In this document: one piece after another, positions 1 through 5,725 of the stretch
Layout: every line of letters begins with the position of its first letter
Position numbering within the stretch: position 1 is the stretch's first letter
NCBI GenBank assembly: GCA_964348185.1
Contig: CAYGBW010000025.1
Location: 1-7,876 of the forward strand
Length of the DNA stretch: 7,876 nucleotides
Direction: 5' to 3'
From: CAYGBW01 sp964348185
Lineage (GTDB): Bacteria > Desulfobacterota > BSN033 > WVXP01
The notes under the pieces: model-generated
What the model was told of the DNA's origin: nothing
What the model saw: the letters and a program-made list of their open reading frames with translations, nothing else
The model's database searches: none
Program-made: the position numbers and the translations under genes

Positions 1-41
1 TAATGTTCGCTCCAGGGACATTTTTCAGTGACGACTAATTC

Positions 42-68
42 ATTAAAGCAAAGCCCTCGAGATGTCAA
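42..68 (-). promoter_or_regulatory. Possible minus-strand promoter pointing out of the window
   Basis: Read on the minus strand, a perfect TTGACA (63-68) is followed after 15 bases by TTTAAT (42-47). The -35 matches the sigma70 consensus fully and the -10 matches 5 of 6, but the spacing is shorter than the preferred 17. It would drive a gene lying to the left of position 1, which cannot be seen here. Confidence 0.22.
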
Positions 69-117
69 GAGATTTGTCCAAAGTCTCTGAAAAACACCCC
101 CTTCGGACTCAAATCTC
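69..117. repeat. Inverted repeat with 11-bp stem
   Basis: GAGATTT (69-75) pairs with AAATCTC (111-117). After a two-base bulge (109-110), GTCC (76-79) pairs with GGAC (105-108), giving an 11-bp stem with a loop of about 25 bases. No T tract follows on either strand, so it is not a standard terminator. It is one of several stems packed into 1-270. Confidence 0.4.
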
Positions 118-139
118 GCCGCACCCAGGGCGGCCGCTC

Positions 140-163
140 CCCTTGGCCGAGAATGGCTAAGGG
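140..163. repeat. Strong hairpin (9-bp stem, 6-base loop)
   Basis: CCCTTGGCC (140-148) pairs with GGCTAAGGG (155-163) through nine positions, one of them a G-T wobble, around the loop GAGAAT. No T run follows, so it is probably not an intrinsic terminator. It lies roughly central between the outer arms at 12-20 and 248-256, which fits a folded RNA or palindromic element. Confidence 0.45.
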
Positions 164-203
164 ACTACCTTGATTCGCACAAAGAGCGACTTTTTCAGTT
201 TTT

Positions 204-217
204 CCAGAGGTCTCTGG
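204..217. repeat. 14-base near-perfect dyad
   Basis: CCAGAG (204-209) and CTCTGG (212-217) are separated by two bases, so the dyad is more like a protein-binding palindrome than an RNA hairpin. The segment 198-209 (GTTTTTCCAGAG) is also nearly the reverse complement of 84-94 (CTCTGAAAAAC), differing by one inserted base. That gives another nested inverted pair within 1-270. Confidence 0.3.
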
Positions 218-319
218 GAGGTTGGGAGATTTTGCTAAACCTCTCGTTGTCCCTGGTCGATATTAGAGGATAAACAGAACCTCCCTTTCAGCCCAGGTGA
301 GGTAGCGGGAGAAGGTTGT

Positions 320-406
320 ATGGTATACCTATTCCTGGTTTCCACTGGAGTGCTCCTAGGCGTATTACTCTGGCTCTCACTGGAAAGCGAAAAGAAAAGG
401 GATTAG
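320..406 (+). CDS. Possible 28-residue single-pass membrane microprotein
   Basis: The ATG at 320 opens a 28-codon frame ending in TAG at 404-406. The predicted peptide begins MVYLFLVSTGVLLGVLLWLS, about 20 uninterrupted hydrophobic or small residues, and ends with the charged tail ESEKKRD, the shape of a single membrane helix with a cytoplasmic tail. A purine-rich GGGAGAAGG (307-315) precedes the start at a usable distance, and a GGTATACC palindrome (322-329) overlaps the start region. Small inner-membrane subunits such as KdpF or CydX have this build, but I cannot match the sequence to them and no partner complex is nearby. The frame is short enough to be chance. AAAGGAGGGG directly after the stop has no good start codon behind it. 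Confidence 0.3.
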   Translation: MVYLFLVSTGVLLGVLLWLSLESEKKRD

Positions 407-683
407 AAAGGAGGGGACGACTCCTGATCCAGATTCGAGTATTTTCAAGCCCTGACGTTGACTGCTTGGTTTTGTCCCTTAACCTGGCAGAAGCATTCTC
501 CCAGGGAAGGGTCTATTCTGTTCTGACACATACTCCTATTTGAACCTGGAGCCATCCCCCCTCTGTTCACCAGTCCCTTTGCTAGATTGGCTTGTCCCGA
601 TCTACCCCACCTTTCTCGCTGAAACACCCTTTCCTCCTGCCCTTCACAATCCCAAGCTCTCATTGATCGAAACGACTTTCACC

Positions 684-706
684 CTCCCTTTGGGAGACGA
701 TTTTTC
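684..706 (+). terminator. Weak terminator-like hairpin
   Basis: CTCCC (684-688) pairs with GGGAG (692-696) around a TTT loop. ACGA and then a run of five T (701-705) follow. The stem is only five pairs and the T run starts four bases late, so termination would be inefficient. No clear gene lies immediately upstream; the possible microprotein ends almost 280 bases earlier. Confidence 0.25.
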
Positions 707-951
707 GTTGATGGTTTTTGGTCTTTTCTGATAGACTATTCCGGGCTGGGACCAGACTGTAATTCTTCCGGCTGGAAGCATCTGAAGATCGAGCAGCCGA
801 TGGCGACGGTTGTCGGGAGAAGATCTGGAGTCTGAGGAAGTGGCAGTGATGAGAGATCATCTGTTTCGGTTTGTGAACCCAAGATCCCTTGCGCTCGGCT
901 CGGTCTCGGCTCGGCATCCGTGAAATGCATCAGCTTCTTCCTCATTTGTTG

Positions 952-971
952 GCCAGCACGGATGGGCTGGC
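952..971 (+). promoter_or_regulatory. Hairpin in the sixA leader
   Basis: GCCAGC (952-957) pairs with GCTGGC (966-971) around an 8-base loop. It ends 12 bases before the sixA ribosome site. It could modulate sixA translation or act as a dyad operator. I see no good sigma70 promoter next to it. Confidence 0.25.
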
Positions 972-998
972 AGACTCAGGGATAAGGAGGAGATTAAA

Positions 999-1487
999 AT
1001 GGAGATCTATCTCATGCAACATGGCCAGGCTTTCTCTAAAGAGGTCGACCCCGAGCGCAGCCTGACCCCTGAAGGGGAGAATCAAATTGCGGCGAGTGCC
1101 AGCGCCTTACAGAAGATCGGGGTCAGGCTTGATCTTATCGTCTCGAGTCCGAAGAAGAGGGCCCGCCAAACAGCGGAAATTGTGGCCAACGGACTGGGCT
1201 ACCCCTTGGATGGCATAAAGGTCACAGAGACACTTCAGCCAACTGCCCCTGTCCAAGAGGCGATCGCCTTCCTGAAAGCCTATGAAGAGAAGAAAGCGGT
1301 TCTTCTGGCCGGCCACCTTCCTTCTCTGGGAGAGATCGCCTCCGATTTGTTAAGTGAGGGCTCTACAGTCTCCATTCACTTTGGTATGGGTGGGGTTTGC
1401 CGGATCGATGTCGATCTGTTACAGGCCGGGCCGGGTGAGTTGAAATGGTATCTGCCCCCCGAGCATCTCAGGCTGATTTCCAGGTAG
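999..1487 (+). CDS. sixA: SixA-type phosphohistidine phosphatase
   Basis: This 162-residue protein belongs to the histidine phosphatase superfamily, branch SixA, small cytosolic enzymes that remove phosphate from phosphohistidine on phosphotransfer proteins. The N-terminal catalytic motif is LMQHGQA with nucleophile His8. The arginine that normally precedes it (RHG) is Gln7 here. A SixA-typical DPERSLTPEG segment follows (18-26), then SSPKKRARQTAE (49-60) with phosphate-pocket arginines, Glu77 as possible acid, and AGHLPSL (104-110) with the second catalytic His106. Length suits the family (E. coli SixA is about 160). ATG 999 is chosen because AAGGAGG (984-990) sits 8 bases upstream. The gene stands alone, convergent with the flavin oxidoreductase gene. 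The RHG-to-QHG change is, from memory, shared by many SixA-like proteins, so it need not mean loss of activity. The natural substrate cannot be inferred from the context. Confidence 0.85.
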   Translation: MEIYLMQHGQAFSKEVDPERSLTPEGENQIAASASALQKIGVRLDLIVSSPKKRARQTAEIVANGLGYPLDGIKVTETLQPTAPVQEAIAFLKAYEEKKAVLLAGHLPSLGEIASDLLSEGSTVSIHFGMGGVCRIDVDLLQAGPGELKWYLPPEHLRLISR

Positions 1488-1699
1488 AATCTAACAGCTC
1501 ACGGGGGTCAGGGAACCGGGGCCACCCAAACCGAACAGGCCGAATCAATGCCAGCAAGTATCGAATCAGGCCACGGAAGGTGGGGAATGATCGATGGTTT
1601 GAGAAGGTCCGTGGGAAAGAATGCCTGATCACCGATCCCCGACCCCGGGGGACTGTTACGAAAAGGCTGTGTTGTTCGGGGGGATCTTCTCCCGACACC

Positions 1700-2668
1700 T
1701 CAGAAGATGTGTTCGAGTCGAGCTTTGGCTTCCCTGGCTTCCCGGACCATATCTGAGATAATCTCCCTGACTCCCTTGATCTCTCGAACCAGGCCCACCG
1801 ACTGGCCGCAGGGAACGAGGCCTCCATCCAGATCCCCCTCCCTGAACACCCGCTGCATGTTTTCCCCTTTAATCAGGGGGAAAAGCTCCTGGGGGGATGC
1901 AGCTTTCGACTCCATCTCCTTGACCCGGGTCGCTGCCCCATTGTTCCAGACCCGATGGGTGTTTTGAACGGTTCGAAGAACAAGGGTCGTGTCAAGCTCC
2001 GTTGCTCCACAAAGGGCCCTCTTTAGATCCTCATGAACAGGGCATTCGCTTGCAACGAGAAGGCGTGTACCCAGGATGACGCCTTCTGCTCCGAGAGAAA
2101 GCACGGCGAGAAGACCCCGCCCATCTCCCACGCCTCCTCCTCCGATGACCGGGATGGTGAGGGCATCCACCACCAAAGGTATCAGGCAGAGGGTTGTGAT
2201 GTCGAGCCTTCCCGTGGCACCACCGTTCTCATATCCGACAACGGTCACCGCATCCACTCCAAGACTCTCCGCCTTCCTGGCATAACGGACCCCGACACAT
2301 TTGTGAATGATCTTGATACCATTGCTTTTTAGCCGGTCGATATACTCCTCCGGGGCCTTATGGCCTGAGGTCTCCACGATTTCGACTCCCTCGTCGAGGA
2401 TGACATCGATATACTCATTGTTGTCGATCGGTTGCATAGCTGGAAACAGGTTCAGATTCACGGCAAAAGGCTTCCGGGTCAACCGCCTCGCCTCACGGAG
2501 CTCCCGGCGAAAGGACTCCTTGTCATGAAACATAGCCGAGGCGATGATGCCAAGGGCCCCGGCCTCTGATATGGCCGATGACCATCTTGCATCGGAAAGA
2601 TGCATCATGGTTCCCCCGATGATGGGATACTCAATGCGAAACAGCTCGGTTATTCTTGTTTTGAGCAT
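1700..2668 (-). CDS. Nitronate monooxygenase / FabK-like FMN oxidoreductase
   Basis: A 322-residue TIM-barrel flavoprotein of the 2-nitropropane dioxygenase family (nitronate monooxygenases and FabK enoyl-ACP reductases). Visible marks are RITELFRIEYPIIGGTM at the N-terminus (5-21), SEAGALGIIAS (34-44), the phosphate-binding glycine run VIGGGGVGDGRG (174-185), GAEGVILGTR (193-202) and PCGQSVGL (286-293). The usual catalytic segment GxEAGGHxG is GYENGGATG here (145-153), so the family's catalytic histidine is alanine. Together with no linked nitro-metabolism or fatty-acid synthesis genes, this makes true nitronate oxidation or FabK activity doubtful; it may reduce another substrate. Start ATG 2668 is preferred over the longer frame (to 2692) because AAAGGAG (2676-2682) lies 7 bases ahead of it. 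A minus-strand promoter lies at 2735-2763. I found no convincing terminator before sixA. Confidence 0.8.
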   Translation of the reverse strand: MLKTRITELFRIEYPIIGGTMMHLSDARWSSAISEAGALGIIASAMFHDKESFRRELREARRLTRKPFAVNLNLFPAMQPIDNNEYIDVILDEGVEIVETSGHKAPEEYIDRLKSNGIKIIHKCVGVRYARKAESLGVDAVTVVGYENGGATGRLDITTLCLIPLVVDALTIPVIGGGGVGDGRGLLAVLSLGAEGVILGTRLLVASECPVHEDLKRALCGATELDTTLVLRTVQNTHRVWNNGAATRVKEMESKAASPQELFPLIKGENMQRVFREGDLDGGLVPCGQSVGLVREIKGVREIISDMVREAREAKARLEHIF

Positions 2669-2734
2669 GATATGTCTCCTTTGGGGCCTCATCTGCTGGC
2701 CCCTGTCCCCTGATCCCCGTAAACAGTTGCTGCC

Positions 2735-2763
2735 AGTATATTACCCCATCTGAGGTGTGAAAA
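2735..2763 (-). promoter_or_regulatory. Sigma70-type promoter for the flavin oxidoreductase gene
   Basis: On the minus strand, TTTTCA (2758-2763, 4 of 6 matches to TTGACA) and TATACT (2735-2740, 5 of 6 to TATAAT) are separated by exactly 17 bases. Transcription would begin near 2728, leaving a leader of about 60 bases before ATG 2668. An overlapping alternative -35, TTCACA, has 15-base spacing. Confidence 0.5.
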
Positions 2764-2849
2764 GGAATGATATCCCTCGGAATAGGCGAACCGGTGTCAG
2801 GTCCCTCGCGCACAATCTGGGTAGGCGGACCTCTTTTGGTTGCCCCCTA

Positions 2850-2883
2850 TTGATTTTTCAACCCATCGGTATTAAATTGGGTT
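2850..2883 (+). promoter_or_regulatory. Promoter with overlapping dyad, small membrane protein gene
   Basis: TTGATT (2850-2855) and TAAATT (2873-2878) are spaced by 17 bases, each matching the sigma70 hexamers at 4 of 6. An inverted repeat, AACCCA (2860-2865) and TGGGTT (2878-2883) with a 12-base spacer, encloses the -10 element, as expected for a repressor operator. Both calls are by eye and moderate. Transcription would start near 2885, about 60 bases before ATG 2944. Confidence 0.35.
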
Positions 2884-2943
2884 ATTTCAATCCGGATCGA
2901 TTTGTCTGGTGTCGACCATCATTGCGAAGGAGCAGGGGAAAAG

Positions 2944-3216
2944 ATGGAACCATACCGGCGCTGGTCTGTCTACATGAAGCAGGTGTCTATCTGGTTTCTC
3001 ATCACCATTGCCGTCTCCGTCGGCACGGTTTTGGGTATCTTCAAGGGGATCGCCCTTGTGATGGACCATTTCCTCAAGGATGATCTGTTCTACAAGGGCT
3101 TTGCGTTCTCTGTGGTCATCTCGGCGTCTGGCACGGCCGTGCTGTTTGGGGTGATTTTTATCCTTATCCGGAAGATTGGAAAGTATCCGAGAAGAAGACT
3201 CAAAGGCCTAAAATGA
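2944..3216 (+). CDS. Small two-helix membrane protein, unknown function
   Basis: The 90-residue product has two clear hydrophobic stretches: roughly residues 12-40 (from WFLITIAVSVGTVLGIF into GIALVM) and residues 52-77 (from KGFAFSVVISASG to VIFILIR). They are joined by an acidic/aromatic connector (FLKDDLFYKG). The C-terminus is strongly basic (RKIGKYPRRRLKGLK). By the positive-inside rule both termini should face the cytoplasm, forming a helical hairpin. ATG 2944 is chosen over an upstream in-frame TTG at 2902 because AAGGAG (2927-2932) and a GGGG run precede it; the 11-base gap is a little long, and ATG 2974 is a further alternative. The build recalls AtpI/AtpZ-type small membrane proteins, but I see no specific motif and no ATP synthase genes nearby. 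A hairpin at 3247-3276 probably ends the transcript before ilvE. Function unknown. Confidence 0.65.
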   Translation: MEPYRRWSVYMKQVSIWFLITIAVSVGTVLGIFKGIALVMDHFLKDDLFYKGFAFSVVISASGTAVLFGVIFILIRKIGKYPRRRLKGLK

Positions 3217-3246
3217 TTATGAGAGGATCGGACTGGAGGGTCGTGA

Positions 3247-3276
3247 AAAACGGTGTTTCCCGGGGCACACGGTTTT
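3247..3276 (+). terminator. Terminator-like hairpin after the membrane protein gene
   Basis: AAAACGGTGT (3247-3256) pairs with ACACGGTTTT (3267-3276) over nine base pairs with one G-G mismatch, around a 10-base loop. The 3' arm ends in four T followed by CTT. The A-rich 5' arm makes it symmetrical, so it could work in both directions. It starts 30 bases after the stop at 3216 and separates that gene from ilvE. Confidence 0.45.
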
Positions 3277-3363
3277 CTTGTGGTATGGTTTTTGTAAGAA
3301 AGAGGCTTAGGACCTCGTGAACACGCCCCCGCTGCAGAGAGGGGTGGTGTGGGAAAACGGGGA

Positions 3364-3376
3364 TCGATTAGATCGA
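3364..3376 (+). promoter_or_regulatory. 13-base dyad in the ilvE leader
   Basis: TCGAT (3364-3368) and ATCGA (3372-3376) form a perfect dyad around TAG. It also reads as two GATCGA-like direct units. It lies 35 bases before ATG 3412 and could be an operator for ilvE. No clear -35/-10 pair is visible between 3277 and 3411, so its role is uncertain. Confidence 0.22.
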
Positions 3377-3411
3377 GGCCCAGAAGGTTGAGGGGCTGGG
3401 GAGGCAATTGC

Positions 3412-4329
3412 ATGGTTGAAAAGATGGATAAGATCTGGATGGATGGAGAACTCATCGACTGGGACGAGGCGAAGATCCATGTTCTCACCCATACCTTTCA
3501 CTACGGTTTGGGAGTCTTCGAAGGTATTCGTTGCTACGGTTGCCACGACGGTTCCTCAGCGGTTTTCAGACTGGGAGACCACATCGATCGACTTTTCGAC
3601 TCCGCGCTTATCGGAGGGATAACCATTCCCTTTTCGAAGGAGAGGATCGTCGAGGCATGCAAGGAGACCCTTCAAGCAAATGGCCTGGCAGAGGGGTACA
3701 TCCGGCCCATTGTCTTTATCGGTGAGGGGGCCATGGGCGTCCACCCTGGGGACAACCCCATCCGCGTCAGCATCATCACATGGCCCTGGGGGGCCTACCT
3801 TGGGGAAGAGGCGCTAAAAAGAGGAATCCGTGTGAAGGTCTCTTCGTTCACACGGCACCACGTCAACGTCATGATGACGAAAGCCAAGATCTGTGGGAAC
3901 TATGTCAACTCGGTTCTTGCCAAAACCGAGGCAGTCAGGGCAGGATACGACGAGGCCATCATGCTCGACACGGAGGGATACATATCCGAGGGGAGTGGAG
4001 AAAACCTCTTTCTCGTGAGAAAGGGGCATATCAAGACCACCCCTCTCACGTCCATTCTTGAGGGGATTACCCGTAACTCTGTCATACGCCTTGCCACTGA
4101 CCTCGGCATCGAAGTGAGAGAGGAGAGATTCACCCGCGATGAACTATACACGGCCCAGGAGGCCTTTTTCACCGGAACGGCTGCCGAAGTTACGCCCATC
4201 CGGGAGGTGGACGATCGACCTCTGGGCAATGGTGTTCCAGGCCCTATCACAAGGAAGCTTCAGGCGCTCTACTTTGACGTCGTGAGGGGAAAAGGAGAGA
4301 AATACCAGGAATGGCTGGATCGGCTATAG
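3412..4329 (+). CDS. ilvE: Branched-chain amino acid aminotransferase
   Basis: This 305-residue cytosolic PLP enzyme of fold type IV interconverts leucine, isoleucine and valine with their 2-oxo acids using glutamate/2-oxoglutarate, the last step of branched-chain amino acid synthesis. The opening IWMDGELIDWDEAKIHVLTH and FHYGLGVFEGIRCY (29-42) are classic. The Schiff-base lysine is Lys159 in TKAKICGNY (156-164), aligning with the lysine in TAAKAGGNY of E. coli IlvE. EGSGENLF (193-200), LEGITRNSVI (216-225) and GTAAEVTPI (255-263) contact the cofactor phosphate and substrate. Length is close to the usual 300-310. ATG 3412 is chosen over the GTG at 3349 because GGGGAGG (3398-3404) lies 7 bases upstream and homology starts there. 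D-amino acid transaminase and ADC lyase are related, but the motif set favours IlvE. The gene stands apart from other ilv/leu genes and converges on the NYN gene with only 14 bases between stop codons. Confidence 0.93.
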   Translation: MVEKMDKIWMDGELIDWDEAKIHVLTHTFHYGLGVFEGIRCYGCHDGSSAVFRLGDHIDRLFDSALIGGITIPFSKERIVEACKETLQANGLAEGYIRPIVFIGEGAMGVHPGDNPIRVSIITWPWGAYLGEEALKRGIRVKVSSFTRHHVNVMMTKAKICGNYVNSVLAKTEAVRAGYDEAIMLDTEGYISEGSGENLFLVRKGHIKTTPLTSILEGITRNSVIRLATDLGIEVREERFTRDELYTAQEAFFTGTAAEVTPIREVDDRPLGNGVPGPITRKLQALYFDVVRGKGEKYQEWLDRL

Positions 4330-4351
4330 ACTGACGAACCACACTAGAGCC
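4322..4351. terminator. Hairpin spanning the convergent ilvE and NYN stops
   Basis: GGCTATAG (4322-4329) pairs with CTAGAGCC (4344-4351) with one mismatch, around a 14-base loop; CTTT continues at 4351-4354. It includes both stop codons. The stem is short and the T run weak, so a shared bidirectional terminator is only a possibility. Confidence 0.28.
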
Positions 4352-4871
4352 TTTCCATCCGTCGTTTTGCCTTTCTCACGTTTTTTGGAGGCCTTCTGGA
4401 TGGCCCTTTTTTTCGTGTTCCTCTTGTCTCGGTTCGGTCACCGAAATCGTCCGAATCGATCCCCTTCAGGTTGCTATAGGAGGCCACTTCCATTTTGAGT
4501 TCGAACTCCTCGGACGGAATGACCGTGGCGCGGTGACGCTCCGCTTCCAGCTGAACCTGTCTGTCTGAGGTCACGACCATCGCCCCTTCGCCCATTTCTC
4601 TGGCCATCCGAATAATGACGTCGTCCGCCTTCTGACCCATCCTGGAAAAAACCACCCGGATTCCTCTTTGAGGGGTTGGGGAGCTCGACGAACTGCCCCG
4701 ATTCCATCCGTCAAATACCACGGTAATGGGAATGGATCTGGCATGCCTGTAAACCGCCAGGCGCCGGATCAATTCGTCTCTGCCCCCCTCAAGATCCTCT
4801 TTGTCCAGAATGCTGAGGGACGGGGACCGACGAATGAGATTATAGCCATCAATAATCAGGTGAAGGGACAT
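4344..4871 (-). CDS. NYN/YacP-like PIN-fold putative ribonuclease
   Basis: The 175-residue protein carries the NYN (YacP/Rae1, DUF901) fold, a PIN-like metal-dependent RNase; the Bacillus member Rae1 cleaves mRNA on ribosomes. The acidic metal site is visible as LIIDGYNLI (5-13, Asp8 and Asn11), Asp54 in VVFDGW (51-56), KADDVI (81-86, Asp83/84) and TSDRQVQ (101-107, Asp103). After residue ~138 comes a low-complexity basic tail (KKGPSRRPPKNVRKAKRRM) that may bind RNA or ribosomes. The length matches the usual ~170. ATG 4871 fits the conserved start, although its ribosome site is weak (GGCGCTGGGTC before it). The gene lies 34 bases downstream of plsY on the same strand, so co-transcription and perhaps translational coupling are likely. 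RNase activity is inferred from the family. Confidence 0.8.
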   Translation of the reverse strand: MSLHLIIDGYNLIRRSPSLSILDKEDLEGGRDELIRRLAVYRHARSIPITVVFDGWNRGSSSSSPTPQRGIRVVFSRMGQKADDVIIRMAREMGEGAMVVTSDRQVQLEAERHRATVIPSEEFELKMEVASYSNLKGIDSDDFGDRTETRGTRKKGPSRRPPKNVRKAKRRMERL

Positions 4872-4905
4872 GACCCAGCGCCATCTTGAGACTAAAGCTC
4901 AGGCC

Positions 4906-5505
4906 TTAAGAATCTCTTCGAAGGTGGAGGCTTATTCTGTTTTCCTGCCCTGAGATAAGCCGCTGAATGTTGGCCCGATGCCGGTAAAAAATCAGGCCCC
5001 CCACAGTGACGCTCATGATCAGATAGGGGAGGGAGCCCGTAAACATCCAGACAAGAATCGGCATAAAGAATGCCCCGGACAGGGAGCCCAGGGAGACGAT
5101 TCTGGATGTGGCTAGAACGGTTGCAAAGAGAAGCAGGCTGATCATCACCGCCAATGGCGAAAGGGCGAGGAAGATCCCCAATGCCGTGGCCACCCCCTTT
5201 CCCCCTTTGAAATGGAGAAACAAAGGGTACAGGTGTCCCAGAAACGCAGCCATGGCGGCCAGGCCAATCCAGACTTCGGAGAATTGCCAGGCCGTGGCCA
5301 TTGAGACAGGAATGAATCCCTTTAGGCCATCCCCGACCAGGGTCATGAGGGCTGGGAGTCTACCCGCCGACCGATAGATGTTGGTGGCCCCTATATTCTG
5401 ACTTCCCACTTGTCGAGGGTCTTGTTTGGAAAAGGCTTTTGTCAGAAGAAGCCCTGTGGGAATGGAACCCAACAGGTAGGAAAAGGGAATGAGAAGAAGC
5501 TCCAA
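4906..5505 (-). CDS. plsY: Glycerol-3-phosphate acyltransferase PlsY
   Basis: PlsY is an integral inner-membrane enzyme that transfers the acyl group from acyl-phosphate to glycerol-3-phosphate, making lysophosphatidate, the first committed step of bacterial phospholipid synthesis; PlsX supplies the acyl-phosphate. The 199-residue protein shows all signature blocks: LLGSIPTG (11-18), VGSQNIGATNIYR (33-45), GDGLKGFIP (58-66), the substrate loop GHLYPLFLHFKGGKGVAT (90-107) and FYRHRANIQRLISGQENR (173-190). Several hydrophobic helices between them match the seven-helix fold and normal length. Translation starts at TTG 5505: GGGGAGGAG lies 6 bases upstream on the minus strand and the TTG places the first helix correctly. 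It is the first gene of a likely two-gene unit with the NYN RNase. A candidate promoter is at 5575-5603. No plsX is present in the window. Confidence 0.93.
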   Translation of the reverse strand: MELLLIPFSYLLGSIPTGLLLTKAFSKQDPRQVGSQNIGATNIYRSAGRLPALMTLVGDGLKGFIPVSMATAWQFSEVWIGLAAMAAFLGHLYPLFLHFKGGKGVATALGIFLALSPLAVMISLLLFATVLATSRIVSLGSLSGAFFMPILVWMFTGSLPYLIMSVTVGGLIFYRHRANIQRLISGQENRISLHLRRDS

Positions 5506-5574
5506 TCTGTCTCCTCCCCGTGAATTGGGACAACACCGAATCGTGCAATTAGCCAGGCTGCCACGCTACCCCCT

Positions 5575-5603
5575 TCTCTATCACACCTCTGTCGCCCAGT
5601 CAA
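5575..5603 (-). promoter_or_regulatory. Possible promoter for plsY
   Basis: On the minus strand, TTGACT (5598-5603, 5 of 6 matches) and TAGAGA (5575-5580, only 3 of 6) are 17 bases apart. The -35 is good and the -10 poor. Transcription would begin about 65 bases before the TTG start. Confidence 0.3.
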
Positions 5604-5650
5604 CTGCCTAATCGGACCAGGGGCCCCTCCCCGCGGATAGGGCAGAGCTT

Positions 5651-5684
5651 CTCGGCTTCCCCATGAGAGAAGGCTGAAGCCGGG
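5651..5684. repeat. Hairpin in the plsY/small-protein intergenic region
   Basis: CTCGGCTTC (5651-5659) pairs with GAAGCCGGG (5676-5684) over nine positions including one G-T, with a 16-base loop that itself contains GAGAGAAG. No T tract follows in either direction. It lies between the two divergent promoters and may be a binding site or insulator. A perfect palindrome AGGGGCCCCT sits nearby at 5619-5628. Confidence 0.35.
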
Positions 5685-5725
5685 CGTGAAGGGAAAGGGG
5701 ATTCTCGTAGGAGGGACGCCATCTA

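Larger units (their letters stand above)
12..256. repeat. Imperfect inverted repeat bounding a structured segment
   Basis: CCAGGGACA at 12-20 is the exact reverse complement of TGTCCCTGG at 248-256. The similarity continues outward in broken form: CGA and ATTA recur in both arms with short gaps. Between the arms lie several smaller hairpins. This resembles a miniature inverted-repeat element or the end of a larger one, but no target-site duplication or transposase is visible, and the left arm sits at the window edge. A 9-base match could also be chance. Confidence 0.22.
1..998. other. Gene-poor region with structured left part
   Basis: Almost 1 kb precedes sixA without a convincing conventional gene. 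The open frames here (for example 316-543, 540-731 and the minus frames 660-917 and 736-945) overlap each other, are proline/serine-rich or low in recognisable motifs, mostly lack a ribosome site, and match no family I know. Bases 1-270 hold several inverted repeats, listed separately. Bases 320-406 may encode a 28-residue membrane peptide. Bases 684-706 resemble a weak terminator. Bases 894-914 hold a 10-base direct repeat (CTCGGCTCGG twice, one base apart). The remainder shows nothing I can assign. It could be a decayed gene, an RNA locus or a repeat element. Confidence 0.5.

Noticed and set aside
98..127. A tRNA/tmRNA-like 3' end (TCAAATC followed by CGCCGCACCCA)
   Set aside because: The would-be T stem does not pair, and no acceptor, D or anticodon arm can be found upstream.
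316..543. A 75-residue plus frame starting with TTG, and neighbouring frames 540-731, 660-917 (-) and 736-945 (-)
   Set aside because: They overlap one another, lack good ribosome sites and look like random translations; only the shorter ATG frame at 320-406 shows a coherent protein design.
894..914. CTCGGCTCGG repeated twice as a tandem repeat array
   Set aside because: Only two copies, single-base spacing and no further units; probably a small local duplication.
1636..1652. C/G-rich dyad (TCCCC...GGGGA) between the convergent sixA and flavin oxidoreductase genes as a terminator
   Set aside because: No T tract follows on either strand, and the run of C then G is mainly local composition.
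1468..1827. A 119-residue minus-strand frame between sixA and the flavin oxidoreductase
   Set aside because: It overlaps the end of both neighbours, has no ribosome site and no family resemblance.
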